A stretch of 37,483 nt of DNA, from NCBI GenBank assembly GCA_051878975.1, contig JBJELD010000086.1:1-37483 (forward strand), read 5' to 3'. The translations under genes and the position numbers were made by a program. Below, one piece after another: positions 7,961 to 15,841 of the stretch (the first letter of the stretch is position 1; each line of letters opens with the position of its first letter). Source of the stretch: Caccovicinus sp051878975 (GTDB lineage: Bacteria; Bacillota; Clostridia; Lachnospirales; Lachnospiraceae). Below the pieces are notes generated by a model. That model was not told the origin of the DNA. It was given only the letters and a program-made list of their open reading frames with translations, and did no database searches.

Positions 7961-7986
7961 CGAGTGTTCAGAAAAAGTAGTATACT
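7958..7986 (+). promoter_or_regulatory. Promoter of the marR-ABC exporter operon
   Basis: TTGCGA (7958-7963) and TATACT (7981-7986) are separated by 17 bases. The palindrome at 7949-7960 shares three bases with the -35 box. Confidence 0.75.
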
Positions 7987-8013
7987 GGTCCTTGAAAAGG
8001 AGGGAAAACGTGA

Positions 8014-8526
8014 ATGGAACAAAAAAGTCTGCTGAATGAGTTTATTCCCGGCAGCCGGGAGGAGCTGGATTTTCAGACACTCAGAAAAATGCGGTCCTGC
8101 GGTCATTTTCTGCATTTCTATACAGGAGGAAAGGGCGGACAGCGTCGGATTCTGACCATGCTTCTGGAGTATGAGACTCTGACACAGCGGGAACTGCAGG
8201 AGCTTCTGGATGTGCGGTCTGCGTCCATCAGCGAAATCCTGCTGAAAATGGAAAATGACGGACTGATCTTAAGAGAAAAAAGCCCGGAGGACCGGCGGCA
8301 GATCCGCCTGACACTTACGGACCGGGGGCGGAAAGTAGGACGGGAAAAGGAAGCGGTCTATCAACAGCTGATTTTCGGCATGTTCTCCTGCCTGGATGAG
8401 GCAGAGGAACGGCAGTTTCTGGAGAGCATCACGAAGCTCTGGGAGCACTGGTGCGATATGAAGCAGGGGGAAGAGTACAAAGAGATTTTCCGCTGCCTGA
8501 ATGCAGATACAAATGATACAACGTGA
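8014..8526 (+). CDS. MarR-family transcriptional regulator
   Basis: This is a winged-helix dimeric repressor of 170 residues. The helix-turn-helix and wing are visible at about residues 55-105: TQRELQELLDVRSASISEILLKM, here read in parts, then the wing with EDRRQIRLTLTDRGRK. It starts 5 bases after an AGGAGGG site. The two ABC half-transporters follow 53 bases downstream on the same strand, with their own AGGAGG site. The usual role of such a leader gene is to sense a toxic small molecule and release expression of the exporter. The ligand cannot be told. Confidence 0.88.
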   Translation: MEQKSLLNEFIPGSREELDFQTLRKMRSCGHFLHFYTGGKGGQRRILTMLLEYETLTQRELQELLDVRSASISEILLKMENDGLILREKSPEDRRQIRLTLTDRGRKVGREKEAVYQQLIFGMFSCLDEAEERQFLESITKLWEHWCDMKQGEEYKEIFRCLNADTNDTT

Positions 8527-8579
8527 TCTTTATGCGCCGCGGTTGGCGCGCAACATGAAAGATACAGGAGGTTTTATCC

Positions 8580-10325
8580 ATGCTGAAAGAACTGCTGAAA
8601 TGCCTGCGGGAGTACAAAAAGCCGTCTCTCCAGGCTCCCATTCTGGTTTCCATGGAGGTGGTGATGGAATGCATCATTCCGTTCATTATTTCCAAGCTGG
8701 TGAACCAGATTAAAGCCGGCTGCAGTGTGCAGACCATCGTGCAGTACGGGCTTTTGCTGATCGTCATGGCTGTCTTGTCTCTGACGTTCGGAATCGGTGC
8801 GGGCAATGCCTGTTCCACAGCGTCCTGCGGATTTGCAAAAAATATCCGTCATGACATGTTTTTCAATATTCAAAGCTTTTCCTTTGCCAATATTGACCGG
8901 TTTTCTACGTCATCTCTGGTAACCCGGCTGACTACGGATGTAACCAATGTGCAGCAGGCCTACATGATGATTGTCCGGACGGCCATTCGCTGTCCGCTGA
9001 TGCTGATTTTCGCATTTGTCATGGCGTTTGTCATGGGCGGAAAGATGGCGGTGATTTTTCTGTTTGTTATTCCGGTTCTTGGCATCGGGCTGGGGCTGGT
9101 TATTTATAAGACCATGCCGCTGTTTAAAAAGGTGTTCCACAAATATGATGTGCTGAATGCCTCCATTCAGGAAAATATCAAAGGTATGCGGGTGGTAAAA
9201 TCTTATGTGCGCCAGAATTATGAGCAGAAAAAATTCAGGGCTGCGGCCGAGGATGTCTGCGGCGATTTCACACGAGCAGAAAAAATTCTTGCGTTCAACA
9301 ATCCGCTGATGCAGTTCTGTTTGTATGTGGTCATGATTTTTGTGCTGTATTTCGGTTCCTATACGATCATTACCACCAGGGGGCTGGAGCTGGATGTCGG
9401 GCAGTTTTCTGCACTGCTGACCTACAGTTTTCAGATTCTCAACAGTCTGATGATGGTCTCCATGGTCTTTGTAATGATTACCATGGCAAATGAATCAGCC
9501 AACCGAATCGTGGAAGTTCTCCGGGAAAAAAGCACCATCACCAATCCGGAAAATCCGGTCATGGAGGTGACGGACGGTTCTGTGGATTTCTGCGGGGTGA
9601 GTTTTAAATATTCCCAAAAAGCAGAAAAAATGGCGCTTGCAGACATTGACCTGCATGTGGAATCCGGACAGACCGTGGGGATTATCGGAGGTACCGGTTC
9701 TTCAAAATCTTCCCTGATTCAGCTGATTTCCAGACTTTACGATACTACAGAAGGTGTGGTAAAGGTAGGTGGGCGTGATGTGCGGGAATACGATCTGGAG
9801 GTGCTTCGTGATCAGGTGGCGGTGGTTCTTCAGAAAAATGTCCTTTTTTCCGGCACGATCCGGGAAAATCTTCGCTGGGGCAATCCGAACGCCACGGATG
9901 AGGAGATGAAGGAGGCCTGCGTACTGGCTCAGGCAGACGAATTTATCATGAAATTCCCGAATCAGTACGACACTTATATTGAACAGGGCGGTGCCAATGT
10001 TTCCGGCGGACAGAAGCAGCGTCTCTGCATTGCCAGGGCACTGTTGAAGCGGCCGAAGATCCTGATTCTGGACGATTCCACCAGCGCGGTCGATACCAGA
10101 ACAGATGCGATGATCCGAAAGGGCTTCCGCGAATTTATTCCGGAGACGACGAAGATCATCATTGCCCAGAGAATTTCCTCTGTACAGGATGCGGACCAGA
10201 TCGTGGTTATGGACGGCGGCCGCATTGCCGCTTTCGGAACGCACGCGGAACTTATGGAATCCTGCAGCATTTATCAGGAAATTTACGAATCTCAGAACAA
10301 GGCAGGTGATCAGGATGAAGAATAA
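8580..10325 (+). CDS. ABC exporter half-transporter A (degenerate ATP site)
   Basis: This type I exporter half has a membrane domain of about 300 residues fused to a nucleotide-binding domain. Walker A is GGTGSSKS with Lys376, the signature is VSGGQ at 474-478, and Walker B ends at Asp498. The residue after it, normally the catalytic Glu, is Asp499, and the switch His is replaced by Gln530 (A-Q-R). These changes mark the non-hydrolysing partner of heterodimeric exporters such as TM287/288, LmrCD and BmrCD. Length is 581 residues. It overlaps the next gene by 11 bases, which supports a stable pair. Substrate is unknown; drugs or lipids are typical. Confidence 0.92.
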   Translation: MLKELLKCLREYKKPSLQAPILVSMEVVMECIIPFIISKLVNQIKAGCSVQTIVQYGLLLIVMAVLSLTFGIGAGNACSTASCGFAKNIRHDMFFNIQSFSFANIDRFSTSSLVTRLTTDVTNVQQAYMMIVRTAIRCPLMLIFAFVMAFVMGGKMAVIFLFVIPVLGIGLGLVIYKTMPLFKKVFHKYDVLNASIQENIKGMRVVKSYVRQNYEQKKFRAAAEDVCGDFTRAEKILAFNNPLMQFCLYVVMIFVLYFGSYTIITTRGLELDVGQFSALLTYSFQILNSLMMVSMVFVMITMANESANRIVEVLREKSTITNPENPVMEVTDGSVDFCGVSFKYSQKAEKMALADIDLHVESGQTVGIIGGTGSSKSSLIQLISRLYDTTEGVVKVGGRDVREYDLEVLRDQVAVVLQKNVLFSGTIRENLRWGNPNATDEEMKEACVLAQADEFIMKFPNQYDTYIEQGGANVSGGQKQRLCIARALLKRPKILILDDSTSAVDTRTDAMIRKGFREFIPETTKIIIAQRISSVQDADQIVVMDGGRIAAFGTHAELMESCSIYQEIYESQNKAGDQDEE

Positions 10326-12210
10326 GAAGACCGTAACAAAAGGCACTGCGGGGCGCCTGATTAAAACGTTGTTTGAATTTTATCCGGTTCTGATGCCGAC
10401 CGTTTTGATCTGCATTGTGGTAAATGCAGTAGTATCCTCCATACCGGCGATTTTTCAGCAGAATATTATTGCACTGGTGGAACAAAGCTGGAGGGACGGG
10501 GACTGGGACGCCGTGTCCGGGCAGATCGCAAAATGGGTCCTGACTCTGGTGGTTCTGTATGCGGTTTCTCTGACGGCTTCCTTTACCTATAACCGGCTGA
10601 TGGCGATCATCACGCAGGGTTCTCTGATGAAATTTCGTGAAAAAATGTTCAATGGAATGCAGGAGCTTCCTGTCAAATACTTTGACACGCATAATCACGG
10701 CGATATCATGAGCCATTATACCAATGATATTGATACACTGCGCCAGATGGTTTCCCAGAGCTTTCCGCAGCTTTTAATTTCTGCAATTACGGTATGCACT
10801 ATTTTTTCTATTATGGTGTATTACTGCCTGTGGCTGACTCTGGTGGTGATGGTCGGAATTGTGTGCATGTTTCTGATCACAAAAAAGATCGGCGGCCGGT
10901 CCGCTAAATATTTTGTGCGCCAGCAGATATCCATGGGCAAAACGGAAGGCTTCGTGGAAGAGATCATGAACGGCCAGAAGGTGGTAAAGGTGTTCTGCCA
11001 TGAGGAGGCATCCCAGCGGGATTTTGACGAGATCAATGAAGAGCTTTTTAAGGATGCGGAAAAAGCAAACCGGTATGCCAATACGCTGGGGCCGATTTTG
11101 AATAATGTAGGAAATATTCTGTATGTGGTTGTGGCAGTGGCAGGCGGCATTTTACTGGCGCTTAAGGTGCCGAATGTGAGTATTTCCGGAAAACTGTTAA
11201 GCATCAGCATTTGTGTGCCGTTTTTAAATATGACCAAACAGTTCTGCGGCAACATCGGCCAGGTTTCCCATCAGATCAATGCGGTGGTCATGGGCCTGGC
11301 CGGTGCAGAGCGGATTTTTGAACTGATTGATGAGGAGCCGGAAACAGATGACGGCTATGTCACGCTGGTCAATGCCAGAGTGGTGAACGGCGAGCTGACA
11401 GAATGTGAAGAGCACACCGGCCTCTGGGCCTGGAAGCATCCGCACAGCGCCGACGGCACCGTCACCTATCAGAGGCTGACCGGAAGAGTACAGCTGTTTG
11501 ATGTAGACTTCGGCTATGTGCCGGAGAAAACGGTGCTTCACGATATTACACTTACTGCAGAGCCGGGACAGAAAATTGCATTTGTGGGAGCTACCGGAGC
11601 AGGGAAAACCACGATTACCAATCTGGTGAACCGTTTTTACGATATTGCAGACGGAAAGATCCGCTATGACGGGATCAATATTAACAAGATCAAGAAGGCA
11701 GATCTGAGAAAATCTCTTGGAATCGTTCTGCAGGATACCAATTTGTTCACCGGAACGGTAATGGATAATATCCGCTACGGGCGGCTGGAGGCTACGGATC
11801 AGGAATGCAGGGAGGCAGCAGTACTGGCTGGTGCGGATGATTTCATTACCCGGCTTCCCGACGGCTACAACACTGTAATCAGCGGGAACGGAAGCAATCT
11901 TTCCCAGGGTCAGAGACAGCTTCTGGCCATTGCCCGGGCAGCAGTGGCGGATCCTCCGGTGATGATCCTGGATGAGGCGACGGCTTCTATTGATACGCGG
12001 ACTGAGACGATCGTGCAGAAAGGAATGGATGCTCTTATGAAAGGGCGGACGGTTTTCGTCATTGCACACCGTCTTTCTACTGTCCGCAATTCGGATATGA
12101 TTCTGGTTCTGGAGCAGGGACGCATCATTGAGCGAGGCAGCCACGAGCAGCTGATCGCACAGAGGGGAAAATATTATCAGCTTTATACGGGAGCCTTCGA
12201 GCTGGAATAA
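10315..12210 (+). CDS. ABC exporter half-transporter B (catalytic ATP site)
   Basis: This is the second half of the exporter, 631 residues. Walker A has Lys431 in GATGAGKT, Walker B is followed by the proper catalytic Glu554 (LDEAT), and the switch His585 is present (AHRLST). The signature is LSQGQ (529-533) instead of LSGGQ. The intact A/B/H elements here pair with the good VSGGQ of partner A, while the weak signature here pairs with partner A's damaged site, as expected for an asymmetric heterodimer. A linker of about 50 residues (340-388) lies between membrane and ATPase domains. The ATG at 10315 was chosen because it lies inside the end of the upstream gene and matches the family's Lys-rich start. 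Confidence 0.92.
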   Translation: MKNKKTVTKGTAGRLIKTLFEFYPVLMPTVLICIVVNAVVSSIPAIFQQNIIALVEQSWRDGDWDAVSGQIAKWVLTLVVLYAVSLTASFTYNRLMAIITQGSLMKFREKMFNGMQELPVKYFDTHNHGDIMSHYTNDIDTLRQMVSQSFPQLLISAITVCTIFSIMVYYCLWLTLVVMVGIVCMFLITKKIGGRSAKYFVRQQISMGKTEGFVEEIMNGQKVVKVFCHEEASQRDFDEINEELFKDAEKANRYANTLGPILNNVGNILYVVVAVAGGILLALKVPNVSISGKLLSISICVPFLNMTKQFCGNIGQVSHQINAVVMGLAGAERIFELIDEEPETDDGYVTLVNARVVNGELTECEEHTGLWAWKHPHSADGTVTYQRLTGRVQLFDVDFGYVPEKTVLHDITLTAEPGQKIAFVGATGAGKTTITNLVNRFYDIADGKIRYDGININKIKKADLRKSLGIVLQDTNLFTGTVMDNIRYGRLEATDQECREAAVLAGADDFITRLPDGYNTVISGNGSNLSQGQRQLLAIARAAVADPPVMILDEATASIDTRTETIVQKGMDALMKGRTVFVIAHRLSTVRNSDMILVLEQGRIIERGSHEQLIAQRGKYYQLYTGAFELE

Positions 12211-12248
12211 AAATTATAGAAAAGAATCGTGTTTTTTTGTCGCAAAAT

Positions 12249-12288
12249 GCGCTGAATCTCCGTTGTATAAAATGAGAGGATTCAGCGC
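12249..12288 (+). other. Stem-loop downstream of the exporter operon
   Basis: Arms GCGCTGAATC (12249-12258) and GATTCAGCGC (12279-12288) pair perfectly over 10 bases with a 20-base loop. There is no T run. It directly precedes the likely true terminator at 12294-12325 and may protect the 3' end. Confidence 0.55.
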
Positions 12289-12293
12289 CAGAA

Positions 12294-12325
12294 AGGGCCG
12301 GCGCTGGATTTCGCCGACCCTTTTT
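12294..12325 (+). terminator. Terminator between ABC exporter and spo0A
   Basis: A ten-pair stem with one mismatch is formed by AGGGCCGGCG and CGCCGACCCT around an 8-base loop. It is followed by five T (12321-12325). Confidence 0.7.
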
Positions 12326-12364
12326 GTACGTCTGCAAAAGGTCGAACACTGCGGTGTAAACCCG

Positions 12365-12394
12365 TTGCATGACAGAATTTGAAATGGGTATAAT
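12365..12394 (+). promoter_or_regulatory. Promoter of spo0A
   Basis: TTGCAT (12365-12370) and a perfect TATAAT (12389-12394) are 18 bases apart. A GGTCGAA element at 12340-12346 is one base away from the Spo0A box core TGTCGAA and could serve autoregulation, but the match is weak. Confidence 0.6.
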
Positions 12395-12444
12395 GGAATT
12401 TGCAGCAGAAAACAATCGGTAACGCGAAAACAGGAGGAACATGT

Positions 12445-13248
12445 ATGGGAAACTTAAATATTGCGATTGCAGATGATAATCCACAAACTTTGGGGAAATT
12501 GCAGGATATAATTGAGTCGGAAGACGGATGTTCGGTGGTAGGAAAAGCGGATAATGGAGAAGACGCGTACAACATGATCATCAAAACCAATCCGGATATT
12601 GTACTTCTGGATGTGATCATGCCGAGAATGGACGGAATTTCCGTGATGGAAAAGGTGAGAAAGAATCATACGCTTAAGAAAATGCCGGCTTTCATCATGG
12701 TGACGGCGGCCGGAAGCGAGAACATGACGGCAGATGCCTTCCGTATGGGAGCCAATTATTATGTGATGAAGCCCTTTTCGGAAGAGATCATTTTAGACAA
12801 AATCCGTCGGGTGGGACGGCTCAGGGATCGGAGACCGGAAAAGCCGGAGATCCGGACGGTGAAACCTTACATAGATAAAGAGGAATATATGGAGCAGAAT
12901 CTGGAAAATGATGTCACACACATGCTGCATGAAATCGGCATTCCGGCACATATTAAGGGATATCAGTATCTGAGAGACGCCATCATCATGTCGGTGGAGG
13001 ATCACGAGATGCTGTCTTCGGTAACGAAAATTCTGTATCCGGCAATTGCCAAAAAGCATCAGACAACAGCCAGCCGTGTAGAGCGCGCCATCCGCCATGC
13101 GATCGAGGTGGCCTGGAGCCGCGGCAGACTGGAAACCATCAACGAATTATTTGGCTATACCGTCAGTACCGGAAAGGGGAAACCGACCAACTCTGAGTTT
13201 ATTGCACTGATTGCCGACAAAATCAGGCTGGATTATAAACGAATGTAA
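12445..13248 (+). CDS. spo0A: Sporulation master regulator Spo0A
   Basis: Spo0A is the phosphorylation-activated transcription factor that commits the cell to sporulation. The receiver domain covers about residues 4-125, with acidic pocket Asp-Asp near residue 10 and the phospho-acceptor Asp56 in LLDVIMP. The C-terminal DNA-binding domain (about 150-267) contains the diagnostic TTASRVERAIRHAIE block with A-W-S-R-G. The ATG at 12445 lies 6 bases after AGGAGG; a second ATG four bases earlier is out of frame. Length is 267 residues, normal. In many Firmicutes spoIVB lies directly upstream, but here the upstream neighbour is an ABC exporter. Confidence 0.97.
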   Translation: MGNLNIAIADDNPQTLGKLQDIIESEDGCSVVGKADNGEDAYNMIIKTNPDIVLLDVIMPRMDGISVMEKVRKNHTLKKMPAFIMVTAAGSENMTADAFRMGANYYVMKPFSEEIILDKIRRVGRLRDRRPEKPEIRTVKPYIDKEEYMEQNLENDVTHMLHEIGIPAHIKGYQYLRDAIIMSVEDHEMLSSVTKILYPAIAKKHQTTASRVERAIRHAIEVAWSRGRLETINELFGYTVSTGKGKPTNSEFIALIADKIRLDYKRM

Positions 13249-13303
13249 CAAAAATAAAAGGGAAAAATCGTCAAATCGCAATAGAAAATTCTTGAGAATG
13301 GAC

Positions 13304-13332
13304 TTCCTAAATCGGAAAAAGTATTGTATACT
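13304..13332 (+). promoter_or_regulatory. Possible glgA promoter
   Basis: TATACT (13327-13332) is a good -10 box. The matching -35 position holds TTCCTA, which is poor, so this promoter is tentative. The leader to the ATG is about 45 bases. Confidence 0.4.
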
Positions 13333-13385
13333 ATATCTAATGGATTTTACTGGAGAATCGAGAAATTTGAGGGAGGTTTTTTTTC

Positions 13386-14831
13386 ATGAAGAAAATATTA
13401 TTCGTGGCATCAGAAGCAGTTCCTTTTATTAAGACGGGCGGCTTGGCGGACGTTGTGGGGTCCCTTCCGAAATGCTTTGATAAGGAATACTTTGATGTGC
13501 GCGTCATGATTCCGAAGTACTTGTGCATCAAGGAAGAATGGCGGAATCAGATGCAGTATGTCAATCATTTTTATATGGATTATCTGGGACAGAGCCGTTA
13601 TGTGGGAATTCTGGAATGCATTTATGAGGGTGTGCATTTTTATTTTATTGATAATGAAAGCTATTTCTGCGGAGCAAAGCCATACGGCGACTGGTATAAC
13701 GATCTGGAGAAGTTTGCGTTCTTCTCCAAGGCTGCATTGTCTGCGCTGCCGGTAATCGGATTCCAGCCGGATATTGTACACTGCCATGACTGGCAGACCG
13801 GTCTGATCCCGGTTCATCTGAAGGATAAGTTCCATGAGGGTGAATTCTTCCGCAACATGAAGTCCGTTATCACCATCCACAACTTAAAGTTCCAGGGTGT
13901 CTGGGATGTGAAGACCATTCAGAGACTTTCTGGTCTTCCGGATTACTATTTCACACCGGATAAGCTGGAGGCTTATAAGGATGGAAATATGTTAAAGGGC
14001 GGCATTGTATACGCGGATGCCATCACCACCGTGAGCAACACCTATGCAGAGGAAATCAAGATGCCGTTCTACGGCGAAGGTCTGGATGGTCTGATGAGAG
14101 CTCGCGCGAACAGCCTGCGCGGCATCGTAAATGGTATTGACTACGATGAATTCAATCCGGAGACTGATAAGTTCATCGTTCAGAACTACACTGCAAAGAA
14201 TTTCCGCAAGGAGAAAGTGAAAAACAAGAAGGCATTGCAGGCAGAGCTTGGACTTCAGCAGGATGAGCACAAGTTCATGATCGGTATCGTATCCCGTCTG
14301 ACAGATCAGAAGGGTCTGGATCTGATTCAGGCTGTGATGGATGAGATCTGCACGGATGACGTTCAGCTGGTTGTTCTGGGAACCGGCGACGAGCGTTATG
14401 AGAATATGTTCCGCCACTATGACTGGAAGTATCATGACCGGGTATCGGCACAGATTTATTACTCCAATCCGATGTCCCATAAGATTTATGCATCCTGTGA
14501 TGCATTCCTGATGCCGTCTCTGTTTGAGCCCTGCGGCTTAAGTCAGCTGATGGCTCTGCGCTACGGCACGGTCCCGATCGTCCGTGAGACCGGCGGTCTG
14601 AAGGATACGGTAGAACCGTACAATGAGTATGAGGGAAAGGGAACCGGCTTCTCCTTCACCAATTACAACGCACATGAGATGCTGGGCAGCATCCGTTATG
14701 CAAAGTATGTATACTACAATAAGAAACGGGATTGGAATAAGATTATTGACCGTGCAATGGCCAAGGACTTCTCCTGGAAGACTTCTGCACTGAAGTATCA
14801 GGAGCTGTATGACTGGCTGATCGGTTATTAA
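13386..14831 (+). CDS. glgA: Glycogen synthase (ADP-glucose type)
   Basis: GlgA extends alpha-1,4-glucan chains from ADP-glucose in the cytoplasm (GT5 family). The N-terminal K-T-G-G-L motif at residues 16-20 binds the sugar nucleotide. The C-terminal FEPCGLSQ block carries the catalytic-region Glu381, followed by the nucleotide-site ETGGL. Length is 481 residues, normal. A GGGAGG site precedes the ATG, which begins the standard MKKILFVASEAVPF. It stands alone here, without glgC, glgD, glgB or glgP, so the rest of the pathway is elsewhere. Confidence 0.95.
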   Translation: MKKILFVASEAVPFIKTGGLADVVGSLPKCFDKEYFDVRVMIPKYLCIKEEWRNQMQYVNHFYMDYLGQSRYVGILECIYEGVHFYFIDNESYFCGAKPYGDWYNDLEKFAFFSKAALSALPVIGFQPDIVHCHDWQTGLIPVHLKDKFHEGEFFRNMKSVITIHNLKFQGVWDVKTIQRLSGLPDYYFTPDKLEAYKDGNMLKGGIVYADAITTVSNTYAEEIKMPFYGEGLDGLMRARANSLRGIVNGIDYDEFNPETDKFIVQNYTAKNFRKEKVKNKKALQAELGLQQDEHKFMIGIVSRLTDQKGLDLIQAVMDEICTDDVQLVVLGTGDERYENMFRHYDWKYHDRVSAQIYYSNPMSHKIYASCDAFLMPSLFEPCGLSQLMALRYGTVPIVRETGGLKDTVEPYNEYEGKGTGFSFTNYNAHEMLGSIRYAKYVYYNKKRDWNKIIDRAMAKDFSWKTSALKYQELYDWLIGY

Positions 14832-15105
14832 GACTGACGGTTCTGAATAAGGTCGAATAAATGGAAAAGGTGAAAATAAGCCTTGAAGAAAAAGGAGCGG
14901 CGGCCCATCGGGCCGCCGAAGTCTATGGCCGGCATGGCCGTTGTGTATGCCGATAAGCTGTGCAGTTTGACGGAGACAGCGCTTTGTGTGCGCGGATGGT
15001 TTGCCGGTACCTTTTTGTTTCGGCAGCGGATCGGCTGACCGCCGTTTTGACAACGGAAGATGCAGGAAGAACAGGAAATGGCAAAATACGGAAAGTAGGA
15101 TTTGG
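14832..15105. other. Intergenic region after glgA with a strong GC hairpin
   Basis: The region of 274 bases holds a perfect 9-base stem with a 3-base loop at 14898-14918 (CGGCGGCCC/GGGCCGCCG). No T run follows on the plus strand. On the minus strand the hairpin is followed by CTCCTTTTTCTTC, so it would work as a terminator only in that direction, where no gene is seen. A 37-codon frame from 14925 has no ribosome site. I see no RNA gene. Confidence 0.5.
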
Positions 15106-15573
15106 ATGAAAATTTGGCAGGAATTTCTGGGGAACCAGATATTGGTAAGTTCGGTTCTGGGCTGGACGGTGGCGCAGGTTCTGAAAACGATTATTGACTG
15201 TGTACTGAATAAAAGCTTTAATGTGGAACGGCTGTGCGGCTCCGGTGGGATGCCGAGCTCCCACTCCTCTACGGTCTGCAGTCTGACGGCAGCATCGGGG
15301 ATCTGCTACGGGGTGGGTTCTTTCGAGTTTGCCATCAGTTTTGTTCTGGCGATGATTGTCATGTATGACGCTATGGGCGTGCGCCGTGAGACCGGCAAGC
15401 AGGCAAAGCTTTTAAATTCGATTCTTCTGGAGAATCCGCTGAAATTGAGCGCTGAGGTGCTTCAGGAAAAGCTGAAAGAATATGTGGGACATACTCCCCT
15501 TCAGGTGCTTGCAGGCGCGGTCCTGGGAATCGGACTGACGTTTGCACTGGATTATTTCTATTACGCCGCATAA
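15106..15573 (+). CDS. Divergent PAP2 family (YuiD/DUF212) membrane protein
   Basis: This is a small integral membrane protein of 155 residues related to acid-phosphatase/vanadium-peroxidase proteins. The GGMPSSHSS block at about residues 47-55 and YDAMGVRRETGKQ at about 87-99 are the family hallmarks. The start at 15106 follows a TAGGA element; the longer frame upstream has low-complexity, unconserved sequence. Substrate and physiological role are unknown; a lipid phosphatase role is only suggested by the fold. A strong terminator follows. Confidence 0.85.
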   Translation: MKIWQEFLGNQILVSSVLGWTVAQVLKTIIDCVLNKSFNVERLCGSGGMPSSHSSTVCSLTAASGICYGVGSFEFAISFVLAMIVMYDAMGVRRETGKQAKLLNSILLENPLKLSAEVLQEKLKEYVGHTPLQVLAGAVLGIGLTFALDYFYYAA

Positions 15574-15587
15574 AACAGAGAAAAGAT

Positions 15588-15638
15588 ACTGCAGTGTTCA
15601 GGACGGGAAAGAAGGCCTGAATGCTGCAGTCTTTTTTT
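15588..15638 (+). terminator. Strong terminator before recA
   Basis: A 15-pair stem, including two G-U pairs, is formed by 15588-15602 and 15616-15630 with a 13-base loop. Seven T follow at 15632-15638. Confidence 0.9.
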
Positions 15639-15778
15639 CTTTGTTTCGCTGCTGTTACGATCCGCGTTTCAGGCAGCAGACCGGCAAACCGTGCAGCAGC
15701 CGAATGAAATGGAAAAAAATGTAAATTTTCTTGCTTTTTTGCATGGGATATGTTATTCTGAAAGCAGGGAAGAAGTAT

Positions 15779-15807
15779 TTGACTTTTATATGGATTTATA
15801 CTATAAT
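15779..15807 (+). promoter_or_regulatory. Promoter of recA
   Basis: TTGACT (15779-15784) and TATAAT (15802-15807) are 17 bases apart, close to consensus. A second possible promoter, TTGCTT-17-TATTCT, lies upstream at 15731-15759. The LexA box begins eight bases after the -10 box. Confidence 0.85.
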
Positions 15808-15814
15808 TGCAGTA

Positions 15815-15828
15815 CGAACATTTGTTCA
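15815..15828. promoter_or_regulatory. LexA (SOS) box upstream of recA
   Basis: CGAACATTTGTTCA matches the Gram-positive LexA consensus CGAAC-N4-GTTCG except at the last base. It sits at the transcription start region, so LexA would block recA until DNA damage. Confidence 0.85.
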
Positions 15829-15841
15829 CATGGAGGATGCT

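Noticed and set aside
8534..8549. A GCGCC/GGCGC hairpin between marR and the ABC genes
   Set aside because: The stem is only five pairs and has no T run; the genes are likely one operon.
14925..15038. A 37-codon frame after glgA
   Set aside because: It has no ribosome site, unlikely composition and overlaps the hairpin region.
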